This document shows positions 8,834-17,408 of a DNA stretch of 38,572 bases, one piece after another (within the stretch, counting starts at the first letter, position 1; each line of letters begins with the position of its first letter). The stretch lies in contig JBFXEJ010000056.1 of NCBI GenBank assembly GCA_050180235.1, positions 1 through 38,572 of the forward strand. The letters are read 5' to 3'. This DNA comes from JAABRU01 sp050180235 (GTDB lineage Bacteria > Desulfobacterota > Desulfobacteria > Desulfobacterales > Desulfococcaceae). The notes under the pieces are model-generated. The model was given only the letters and a program-made list of their open reading frames with translations. It made no database searches and had not been told where the DNA came from. A program made the translations under genes and the position numbers.

Positions 8834-9167
8834 TTTGTGCTCCTTTTTTATTTTGTAAATCAGAAAGTTAAAGAATATACGAACATATTTCACACAGATA
8901 TTCATCCTTTGGATTGCCGAACCGGACCGTAAGGGTCTGTAAAAAAATAGGCAGAGGGACTTTTTGCACTGATATTGCAGGGGCCTGCCCATGCAGTGAT
9001 TTCAGCGGGCTGAAAACTGCTGACATACCGGTTTCAGTGCTCAGGTTTCAGTGCCGATCCGGTACTGACACCCGAAACCTGTCCCGATATTTAAAAAAAT
9101 TTCCGCTTCCCTTATCCGTATGAAAAGTCCCACTATCGTGATTCCTGTTCCCATATTTTCTGTCATT
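8834..9167. other. Intergenic region, 334 bp
   Basis: It separates the 3' end of the second kinase from the binding-protein operon and should hold the operon's promoter, on the minus strand. I could not pick out a convincing -35/-10 or -24/-12 pair. The only structure seen is the hairpin at 9042-9081. Confidence 0.5.
9042..9081 (-). terminator. Imperfect hairpin after hybrid kinase gene
   Basis: CAGGTTTC (9042-9049) pairs with GAAACCTG (9074-9081), with partial pairing further in. It lies 87 bp beyond the stop of the minus-strand kinase gene at 9168. No good T-tract follows, so the terminator call is weak. Confidence 0.35.
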
Positions 9168-11948
9168 TCATTCCTCAGTGCAGCACTTCCGGAGACTATG
9201 CACAATTTCCGGAAACTGTGCCATCTGCATCTGAAGCTGTTCAATATCAACTGTCTGCACCTGTTCACACAGATCCGATGCATATTTTTTCAGGAAGGCA
9301 ATCTGCCATGTATCTGCAATACCGGTCAGTTTGCGGGCAAAGGTTTCGATTTCATCCATAAAAAATATTTCACTGACTTCCTTCCATTCCGGAAGAATTT
9401 CTGTGTCAAAGCGTGTGAGCAGTTCACGCGGGAGATGCAGGATCTCTGTCAGCAGATCCTCTTTGCCTGCGTCTGCTGTTTCTCCGCTTTTCTTTGTGAC
9501 CGGATGCCGGGGCAGAAATCTTCCGAGTTCCGTGAGCAGATTCTGTTTGTCAAGGGGTTTGCGCAGAAATCCGTCAAAGGATTCCCGTATGCTCTGCTCT
9601 GTGTCTTTCATGGCAGTCGCAGTGACCGCTATGATTGGTATGTTCCGGAAACGCTCATCTGCTCTGATCTCACGGCAGAGATCAAAACCGCTTTTTCCCG
9701 GCATCCGTATATCGGCCAGAATCAGATCCGGTTTGCTTATGCACATCATTTCCCATGCTTTCCCCACACTGTTCGCCTCTGCAATCTCAATGCCTGTATG
9801 GAGCAGATAGAGCCGGATCAGATCCCGGTTGCAGCTTATATCATCCACAATCATCACAGAAGCCGGGCTGAATTTCATCTCCTGTGTCTCTCCCGCTTCA
9901 ATCTCAGATTTCCTGTTTTCGCATATGCTGACATTTGGCAGAATGATCCGGAACACGCTGCCTTTTCCCTCCTGACTGGAAAGAGAAATGCTTCCTCCCA
10001 TCCGCTCCGTGAGCCGCCGGGAGATGGAAAGACCAAGGCCGGTTCCCCCGTACTGCCGGAAATCCTGTCCTTTCTGCTGGGCAAACATTTCAAATATTTG
10101 TTCCTGCTGATCTTCGGGAATGCCCACCCCTGTATCCTCCACCTCCACTGTCAGGGAACAGGTTTTTGTGTCTGATGATTCTGTGAAGGCTGAAATCCGC
10201 ACATATCCCTCATGGGTGAATTTTACAGCATTGGACACCAGATTGTTGAGTATCTGCCGGATGCGGACGTCATCCAGCAGCAGGGAGTACGGTATTTCAC
10301 CTGCATTTCCTGTTATCTCTATGCCTCTGCTGCGGGCTTTGTACTGAAACATCTGCACAGTGTCTTTCAGAATCTGTTCCACAGAAACAGGCTCATATTT
10401 CAGTTCCAGTTTTCCGGCCTCAATTTTGGACAGATCCAGAATGCCGTCAATGAGACTCAGCAGAATTTTTCCGCTTGAAACAATGGTTTTCAGATGGGAA
10501 GCGCGTACCGGATTTCCTTCATCGGACAGAAGAATTTCACTGAATCCCAGAATCGCGTTCATGGGTGTGCGGATTTCATGACTCATGTTTGCCAGAAACT
10601 GGCTTTTGGCACGATTCGCTGATTCTGCCTGCTCCTTTGCCAGACGGAGTTCTTCTTCACTTTTTCTCAGTGCTTTTTCCGCCTTCCCGCGGGCAGCGAT
10701 ATCCTGCCGCAGGCGTACATTGAGGCGGGCCAGCTCTGCTGTCCGATCTTCCACGCGATCCTCCAGTTCGTTTTTGGCCCGGATCAGTGCGTTTTCATTT
10801 TCCCTGAGCTGATTTTCCCTTGCCAGAATCCCATTTTTCATGCGGATAATGTTTTCCGCAATCCGGGCAAGATCATCCTTTCCCTGTACCGGAATAAAGG
10901 TTTCGTAATTTCCGTCTGCAATATCGCCAAGTCCTTTGTTGATCCCCTCAATGCGCCTGATTATGTAACGTTCGAACAGTCCGGATGATACGGCAAACAG
11001 CAGAGCAGTTATCCCCAGACTGCTCAGCCCCGCATAGACAAACATATTTTGGCGGAAACGGGTCAGCGGGCTGAAATCATATTCCAGATATACCAGAATT
11101 TCATTTGTAAACTGATGCAGTGCATTTTTCAGCCGGAAAAGATGGTAAACAGTCACCTGATCGTCCCTGACAATGACCTTTTCCCCATGCTCCGCAATTT
11201 CCTTAATCAGCCGCGAAGGATCTTCCTGTGTTTTTGTCTTTTCGTTTATCAGGGAAGCATTCATGGCTGATTTATCTGCTGCAATGAGAAGATCAATATT
11301 TTTGAGATAGGGGTTTTCCTTTTTCAGACCGGAAAAAAAACTGTGGAAAAGAAAATTATAATATGTTTCAGAATATTGTGAAATAATATAATCTTTGATA
11401 TCCAGCCATGTTTCAATGATGAAATCACTGCCGGGGGGACTGTAAAGACTGAAAAAAGTCAGGCGGTGCGTAGTTACACTGATCGATGTGCGCAGGCTTT
11501 TCACTTCCCCTTTTCCGTAAAGAGATTCAAGAAACGCGCGGAACCGGGGAGATATTTCAAAAAGATTCAATCCGGTATCGTTTTCCACAGAAGATGCAAA
11601 AACAATTCCTTCCCGGCTGATCACACAGAGATCGGAAACATTTTTGGAAACAGCCAGTTCTTTGAGTTCCGCGGGGGAAAACTCCTTTTTGAGTTCGGAA
11701 CCATCTGCCATTTTCCGGCCGATTTCCTCCACTGCCTTTTCAGAATGGGCTTTCATCTGCTTTTCCACAAGCATCAGCATATTGTCAAACAGATACAGGT
11801 AATGCCGGATGCTCTCATACAGATCGTGTTTCTGATTTTCCAGCAACTGCTGCATGTTTCTGTAGCTGTATATCCCCAGAATTATCGCTGTGGAAAAAGA
11901 GGAGAGCATAATGACCAGCAGCAGATAAATCATAAAACGTTTTTTCAT
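9168..11948 (-). CDS. Hybrid sensor histidine kinase/response regulator
   Basis: Membrane hybrid kinase of 926 residues. TM1 at about 7-28; a long extracytoplasmic sensor region (about 30-305, dCache-like by length, unproven); TM2 at about 305-325; HAMP; a coiled coil (ENELEDRVEDRTAELARLN-type); HisKA with H457 in NMSHEIRTPMN; HATPase (DTGVGIPEDQ, GGTGLGLSI); a receiver (VMIVDD, ILADIRMPG); and a helical tail. It has no PAS domain, unlike the kinase at 5361..8090, although both share the catalytic and receiver half. The ATG at 11948 has AGGAGGGG just upstream. It ends with a short unique tail (LRKCCTEE). Confidence 0.92.
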   Translation of the reverse strand: MKKRFMIYLLLVIMLSSFSTAIILGIYSYRNMQQLLENQKHDLYESIRHYLYLFDNMLMLVEKQMKAHSEKAVEEIGRKMADGSELKKEFSPAELKELAVSKNVSDLCVISREGIVFASSVENDTGLNLFEISPRFRAFLESLYGKGEVKSLRTSISVTTHRLTFFSLYSPPGSDFIIETWLDIKDYIISQYSETYYNFLFHSFFSGLKKENPYLKNIDLLIAADKSAMNASLINEKTKTQEDPSRLIKEIAEHGEKVIVRDDQVTVYHLFRLKNALHQFTNEILVYLEYDFSPLTRFRQNMFVYAGLSSLGITALLFAVSSGLFERYIIRRIEGINKGLGDIADGNYETFIPVQGKDDLARIAENIIRMKNGILARENQLRENENALIRAKNELEDRVEDRTAELARLNVRLRQDIAARGKAEKALRKSEEELRLAKEQAESANRAKSQFLANMSHEIRTPMNAILGFSEILLSDEGNPVRASHLKTIVSSGKILLSLIDGILDLSKIEAGKLELKYEPVSVEQILKDTVQMFQYKARSRGIEITGNAGEIPYSLLLDDVRIRQILNNLVSNAVKFTHEGYVRISAFTESSDTKTCSLTVEVEDTGVGIPEDQQEQIFEMFAQQKGQDFRQYGGTGLGLSISRRLTERMGGSISLSSQEGKGSVFRIILPNVSICENRKSEIEAGETQEMKFSPASVMIVDDISCNRDLIRLYLLHTGIEIAEANSVGKAWEMMCISKPDLILADIRMPGKSGFDLCREIRADERFRNIPIIAVTATAMKDTEQSIRESFDGFLRKPLDKQNLLTELGRFLPRHPVTKKSGETADAGKEDLLTEILHLPRELLTRFDTEILPEWKEVSEIFFMDEIETFARKLTGIADTWQIAFLKKYASDLCEQVQTVDIEQLQMQMAQFPEIVHSLRKCCTEE

Positions 11949-12205
11949 TTTCCCCTCCTGATTTTGGGGATTATTAACACGCTGCCCGGATTTTGTCCGG
12001 CACAGACATTGCCGGAAACAGTAACCTTATCCTTTTCCCATATGCCATGTCAACGGGGATTTTGTCCTGCAAAAATATTGACGAAAAAGCCCGTGGCAGT
12101 TTTTCAGAAAAGCCTTTGGACAGTCCGGTTTGGGGAAATTTTCCGGAACAGAATCAGATCTTGCGATGGTTTGCTTTGACACCAGACAAAAGTTCCTGTA
12201 TGAAT

Positions 12206-12310
12206 CAGTTGTCAGTTACCAGTTGTCAGTTACCAGTTGTCAGTTACCAGTTGTCAGTTACCAGTTGTCAGTTACCAGTTGTCAGTTACCAGTTATCAGT
12301 TACCAGGTGT
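12206..12310. repeat. Heptamer tandem array, 15 units
   Basis: Fifteen 7-bp units in perfect register: CAGTTGT and CAGTTAC alternate, with one CAGTTAT and a degenerate last unit CAGGTGT. It sits 48 bp before the adenylate cyclase start. Because 7 is not a multiple of 3, all three frames read as a 7-residue repeat, which gives false open frames. Confidence 0.95.
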
Positions 12311-12357
12311 TCCGTATTGCTTTTTATTCCTGAAACCTGCAACCGGGAATACAACAT

Positions 12358-14229
12358 ATGAAACTGTTTATATATATTTTTATTCTGCTCTTTCCCTCTG
12401 TGCTTTGGGCAGGCAGTGATATTGAAATTCTGGAAAAGAAACTGCTGCGCGCTGATGAAAGCGAATCTCTTGTGATATTAAATGAAATGTCAGCCGCGTA
12501 TTGGGAAACTCTGCCCAAAAAAAGCATTGTTTACGGACAGGAAGCACTGCGCCTTGCGCAAAAACTGGCAGACCGGAAACAGGAGGCTCTGGCTCTGAGA
12601 AATATCGGGGTGGCGCACAGAAATCTCAGTGACTATGACAAGGCTCTGGAATATCTTCTGAATTCTCTGAAAATCCGCAAAGAGCTTGAGGATCCCAAAG
12701 AAATTGCAGATTCCCTGCATCATATGGGAATTGTATATGATTATCTGAACAATTTTGAAAAAGCCCTGGAATATCATCATAATGCTTTGGAAATAGAGAA
12801 AGAGATCGGATATCAGGAAGGCATTGCAGCTTCCCTGCACAATATCGGCATTATTCATCATCTTTCAAGCCGTTATGATGAGGCACTGAAATATTACAAG
12901 GAAGGATTGCAGATACGCGGGGAAATCGGGGACCGTCAGGGAGTGGCTGCGTCCATGAACAATATCGGCGTACTGTATATGGACATCAGCAATTATCCGG
13001 AAGCATTGAAGTATTTCTTTGATGCCCTGAAGATATTCTCTGAGATCGGGCAGAATTATGAAGTGGCAAATATTTCAAACAATATCGGAAAACTGTATAC
13101 AGACATCAGAGAATATGACAAGGCCCTTCCCTATCTTGAAAAAGGTCTGGAAATGGCTGAAAAAATCGGGGCAAAAGAGCTGATCCGTGAAAATTATTCC
13201 TTTTTCTCTGATCTGCACATTGCAAAGGCGGATTATCAGAAAGCCCTGGAATATTACAAAAAATCAGAGGATGTGAGAAACAGCATTTTCACTGCCGAAA
13301 GTCAGGCAAAAATTTCGGATATTCAGACCCAGTATGAAACGGAAAAGAAGCAGAAGGAAATTGAACTGCTGAAAAAAGACAATGAAATAAACAGGCTGGA
13401 ACTGGACAGACAGAAACTGCTGCGCAATTCACTTCTGGGCGGGTTCACCTTTGTCCTGCTGCTGGCAGCGGTGGTATACAACCGTTATCTATTCAAAAAA
13501 AAGGCACATGCAAAACTGGAGGAAGCCCATCGCCTGATTATGGAGGAAAAAGCCAAGTCCGACAAACTTCTGCTCAATATTCTTCCTGTCCGCGTGGCAA
13601 ATGATCTTAAGGAAAAAGGCAAAACCGAGCCTGAATCCTTTGAAAATGTCACTGTGTATTTTTCCGATGTTGTGGGATTTACCAACCTGTCCTCCCATCT
13701 GGATCCCAAAGTTCTGATTGGCGAACTCAATGATATTTTCACAGCCTTTGACAATATCATTGAAAAACATGAGTGTGAGCGGGTGAAAACCATCGGAGAC
13801 GCATATCTCTGTGTTTGCGGAATGCCTGAGGAAAATCCGAACCATGCGGAAAACATGATGCGGGCTGCCATAGAAATCATCCGTTATCTCCGGCAGAGAA
13901 ACACGGGTTCTGAAATACAGTGGCGAATCCGCATCGGCATTCATACAGGCAGGGTCGTGGGCGGGGTGGTGGGGATCAAAAAATACATCTATGATGTTTT
14001 CGGTGACACTATCAATACAGCCTCCAGAATGGAATCCAATTCCGAACCCATGAAGATCAATGTTTCTGAAGCTACGTATCTGATTCTCAAAGACAGATTT
14101 CCCTTTGTGGAAAGGGCGACTGTTTCCGTGAAAGGCAAAGGCGAAATGAAGATGTTTTTTGTTGATGATGAGGCGTTTGCTGACAGGAATCAGTCTGAAA
14201 TTCAGAAAACATCTGGCATATTCTCCTGA
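12358..14229 (+). CDS. TPR-repeat membrane adenylate cyclase (class III)
   Basis: Predicted to make cAMP from ATP. A signal peptide or anchor (residues 1-18) is followed by about seven TPR repeats (about 35-305; recurring ALEYxxxAL and NIGxxY), a TM helix at about 360-382, a short coiled coil and a class III cyclase domain (about 430-600). Metal aspartates are D437 (FSDVVGF) and D481 (TIGDAY). K477 and D546 (YDVFGDT) occupy the base-selecting positions and favour ATP over GTP. N553 and R557 are the transition-state residues. The TPR part is predicted to lie outside the cytoplasmic membrane, where it could sense a periplasmic protein. The start at 12358 has only a weak ribosome site (GGGA). 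Confidence 0.9.
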   Translation: MKLFIYIFILLFPSVLWAGSDIEILEKKLLRADESESLVILNEMSAAYWETLPKKSIVYGQEALRLAQKLADRKQEALALRNIGVAHRNLSDYDKALEYLLNSLKIRKELEDPKEIADSLHHMGIVYDYLNNFEKALEYHHNALEIEKEIGYQEGIAASLHNIGIIHHLSSRYDEALKYYKEGLQIRGEIGDRQGVAASMNNIGVLYMDISNYPEALKYFFDALKIFSEIGQNYEVANISNNIGKLYTDIREYDKALPYLEKGLEMAEKIGAKELIRENYSFFSDLHIAKADYQKALEYYKKSEDVRNSIFTAESQAKISDIQTQYETEKKQKEIELLKKDNEINRLELDRQKLLRNSLLGGFTFVLLLAAVVYNRYLFKKKAHAKLEEAHRLIMEEKAKSDKLLLNILPVRVANDLKEKGKTEPESFENVTVYFSDVVGFTNLSSHLDPKVLIGELNDIFTAFDNIIEKHECERVKTIGDAYLCVCGMPEENPNHAENMMRAAIEIIRYLRQRNTGSEIQWRIRIGIHTGRVVGGVVGIKKYIYDVFGDTINTASRMESNSEPMKINVSEATYLILKDRFPFVERATVSVKGKGEMKMFFVDDEAFADRNQSEIQKTSGIFS

Positions 14230-14358
14230 AATTAGATGAAAATTTTTGACATATCCAGGTTTTCACATCAATATGCCAAAAAATATGTTTTGAAGGAAAA
14301 CATTATGATTATAAGGGAATGGGGACTGCGCATGAGCAGGCCTGTTTAACAGACAGAG

Positions 14359-17211
14359 ATGAAACACAGCAGCAGTTATGACAACTGTTTTGAAAAACTC
14401 AGGATTGTTGATCCGGATCTGACCGGGAAAATTCTGGCCGCTCTTGAAAAAAAGCCGAAAACTTTCTCCCGCGCTGATCTGGACGCAGCAGAAGAGGATA
14501 TTCTTTGGGCCTTTGTTCAGGATATTGAACTGGGAGAAATCGCAGCCAATGGATATTCCGAACTGATCGGGGACGCATCTTCGGAACGGGTGGCCGCATA
14601 CCGGGATGTGCTCCACATCTCCTGTGAAAAAGGACTGAATCTGGGGCGCATGATGGCTTTGTACTGGGTTCCGGTTCTGAAATACGGGCACCAGGACTGT
14701 CTTGACCGTTTTCCCGAACTTGTCCGGGTTATGCTTGCCAAAGGTGAGTATATCCTGAAAAAACCTCTGGATTATCTTTCTGTGCTTCTGGAAAGGGAAA
14801 ATCATGCGGCAGTCACCGCTTTTATGGGACTGCTGCATGATGTCTTTTCCCAGGAACTGCCTTACAAAGAAAGTCTTCATCTGGCGCGCGCTGTCCCTGA
14901 TTCTGTCAGCCGTTTTTCTCCGGAAAAGCAAAGCTGGCAGGTTTCCCAGATACGCAGGATCGCACGCGCGGATGTTTCCCTGACTGCCCCTTTTCTGACT
15001 GCTTTGGAAAAGGGACTGGTGCTGCTTTCAGAAGAAGGCCTGAAAACCTTTGTCACCCTGGGACTGGAAAAATCTGAGCGCAGTGAATCTGCCGGCAGAA
15101 AATTTCTTTCTCTGGAATCAAAACCCGGTATGGATGCGTACAAAGCTCTGCTGATCACCGTATCTCTTCCCCGGATAAGCGCACAGTTGAACCGCTATCT
15201 CCGGGCGCGCACCGATTCCGGTCTGTCTGTCCGTTCTATGAGTTCTGTACCTAAAATCTTCTTTCCGGAAGAGCAGAAAATGCCGCTGGTATGCTCGGAC
15301 GGAAAACATATTTACCTGCCTGATTATATCTGCGAATGCGAAACCGTCGCGGAAAATACCGGATTCTGCAAATGCCTTGCCAAACTGGAATCAGCTTTTT
15401 ATGAATTCGGCACATTTGATTTTGATCTGGAACGCGCAATCCGTCACTGGGATGCAGAATTGAAACTTCCGGCTGATCTTCCGAAAAATCTGTCAGATAT
15501 GGAAATGTTTTTTCATCTTTTTCCCATTCCCTGTCTTGCAGAGGATTTGTTCAATATCTTTGAACAGGGACGAGTCCGCATCCTGCTGAAGCATTTTTAT
15601 CCCGGCATTTCCCGCAGATCATTTCCGCTTCTGTGCAAAGAAATGGAACACATAGAAGAAACTTTTCCTGCTGAAAAACCTCTGCGCTTTCTTTACAAGT
15701 GTATAGCGATGGGGGAGTCTCCGGAAGAAAGCAACTGTTCATCTGATTCAGAGAGTGAAAAATATCTGTGGGTTTTTAACCGCGAAACACACGAAAGGAA
15801 CGAAAAAAGGCAGGATATAAAAACAGATCACTGTGATTTGCTGCGCGGGATTATCCAATATTTTGAAGATACTGTGAATAAAGATGCAAAAGCGGAAATC
15901 TGCGCGGGACTGGTATGGCGTTTTTATCCGGAACTGGCAGAGATGATGGAATTTCTGATAAAAGAACCTCTGAATCAAGAAAATTATACCGCTCTGAAAA
16001 TTCCTTATAAGCGGAAACTGCGGCCTGATATGGTGTATGCGGCTTTCCGGGATGTGGGACACAAAGCCAGGCAGATAAAAGTGCGGCTGGAAGAAAACGG
16101 ACTGAAAACATACATCTCTGATATTCAGAAAAAACTGCTGGAAAAACAGGGCAGCCTGAGCAGTGAAGATATTGAGGAACTCGTTCTGTCCCGTCAGAAA
16201 GAGGAATTTCCTGAAAATTTGTCACAGACAGTTATCAGTTCCGATCTCTTACTGCCTGATCTGTCCGAAATTCTGGGCACAGCGGGAACCGGTTTACAGG
16301 AAAGCGAATCTTCCCCTTATCCGGTTTTCCGCTACAAAGAATGGGACAGTAATACGGCTGACTATCTTCCGGATCATGTGAGGGTGGCAGAGCGGTTTAT
16401 GACAGAGATTCCGGCAGATTTCTATTCGCGCACCCTGCACGCACACTATGCCCTTGTGCGCTCCATCCGCAGGGCTTTTGAAATGCTCAAACCCGAAGAC
16501 ATCACCATTCTGCGGCAATGGACTGAAGGGGATGAATTTGATTACCGGGCTCTGCTGGATTTTGCCATTGACAGAAAAGCCGGGCTTATGCCATCAGATC
16601 GCCTGTATATCAAACGCATAAAACAGCAGCGCAATGTGGCTGTTCTGCTGCTCACGGATTTGTCCCGATCCACTGCCAACCGGGTTTTCGGCTCCCAGTC
16701 CACTGTGATGGATATGGAAAAAGAGGCCATTGTTCTGTTCTGCGAGGCATTGGGCGTGGTCGGGGATGATTTTGCCATTGCAGGATTTTCCGGAACAGGC
16801 AGGCTGTCTGTGGATTACTTCCGGATTAAGGATTTTGACGAGTCTGTAAATGACAATGTGAAAAACCGTATCAATGGCATGTCGCCCCAGCGCAGTACGC
16901 GGATGGGAGCAGCCATACGCCATGCAACCCGGCAGTTGGAGCAGGTTTCTGCAAAAGTGCGGATTCTGATTATCCTCAGTGACGGATTTCCAAATGATAC
17001 GGATTATAAACGGGAATACGCGATTGCAGATACGCGCAGGGCCGTTTCCGAGGCCCGTGCAAAAAATATCCATGCACGGGCCATCACGGTCAATATTGTG
17101 GGCGATGAGCAGTTGGATGAACTCTATGGCAGTTTTCATCACAATGTAATATCTGATGTGCGGGAACTCCCGGACAAACTGCTGAGGATTTACAGCAGTC
17201 TGACACGGTGA
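14359..17211 (+). CDS. NorD/CbbO-like VWA-domain protein
   Basis: A large (950-residue) protein with a C-terminal von Willebrand A domain at about 745-945. The MIDAS metal site is visible as DLSRS, a threonine in QRSTRMG and the aspartate in LSDGFPND. The long N-terminal part is helical and not otherwise recognised. Family members (NorD, CbbO) work with a MoxR-type AAA ATPase (NorQ, CbbQ) to insert metal or remodel a target enzyme. No MoxR gene and no nitric-oxide reductase or Rubisco gene is present here. It follows the cyclase by 129 bp, with no clear terminator between them. The ribosome site before the ATG is poor. Confidence 0.8.
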   Translation: MKHSSSYDNCFEKLRIVDPDLTGKILAALEKKPKTFSRADLDAAEEDILWAFVQDIELGEIAANGYSELIGDASSERVAAYRDVLHISCEKGLNLGRMMALYWVPVLKYGHQDCLDRFPELVRVMLAKGEYILKKPLDYLSVLLERENHAAVTAFMGLLHDVFSQELPYKESLHLARAVPDSVSRFSPEKQSWQVSQIRRIARADVSLTAPFLTALEKGLVLLSEEGLKTFVTLGLEKSERSESAGRKFLSLESKPGMDAYKALLITVSLPRISAQLNRYLRARTDSGLSVRSMSSVPKIFFPEEQKMPLVCSDGKHIYLPDYICECETVAENTGFCKCLAKLESAFYEFGTFDFDLERAIRHWDAELKLPADLPKNLSDMEMFFHLFPIPCLAEDLFNIFEQGRVRILLKHFYPGISRRSFPLLCKEMEHIEETFPAEKPLRFLYKCIAMGESPEESNCSSDSESEKYLWVFNRETHERNEKRQDIKTDHCDLLRGIIQYFEDTVNKDAKAEICAGLVWRFYPELAEMMEFLIKEPLNQENYTALKIPYKRKLRPDMVYAAFRDVGHKARQIKVRLEENGLKTYISDIQKKLLEKQGSLSSEDIEELVLSRQKEEFPENLSQTVISSDLLLPDLSEILGTAGTGLQESESSPYPVFRYKEWDSNTADYLPDHVRVAERFMTEIPADFYSRTLHAHYALVRSIRRAFEMLKPEDITILRQWTEGDEFDYRALLDFAIDRKAGLMPSDRLYIKRIKQQRNVAVLLLTDLSRSTANRVFGSQSTVMDMEKEAIVLFCEALGVVGDDFAIAGFSGTGRLSVDYFRIKDFDESVNDNVKNRINGMSPQRSTRMGAAIRHATRQLEQVSAKVRILIILSDGFPNDTDYKREYAIADTRRAVSEARAKNIHARAITVNIVGDEQLDELYGSFHHNVISDVRELPDKLLRIYSSLTR

Positions 17212-17408
17212 AACCATTCCGGCAATCAGTGCCGGATGAATATATATAATTTCTGTTGACCACTGTTACATGATATGGTAAAAAATCAATCTGTAAAAAA
17301 ATTATACTGTTACTTAAACACGTTCGCTTAATTTGTCATTCATCAACAGCGGATGTCCGCAACCAATCATATGCCTGATGCACCTGAAAAGGCTGACAGG
17401 AGTTTGTT

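Noticed and set aside
8834..8992. Longer start for the solute-binding protein
   Set aside because: It would bury the signal peptide 53 residues inside; the ATG at 8833 has AGGAGC at correct spacing.
9120..10175. 351-codon open frame antisense to the second hybrid kinase (and a similar one at 5709..6380)
   Set aside because: Both mirror the same highly similar receiver/ATPase coding region on the opposite strand; codon pattern follows the kinase, so they are shadows.
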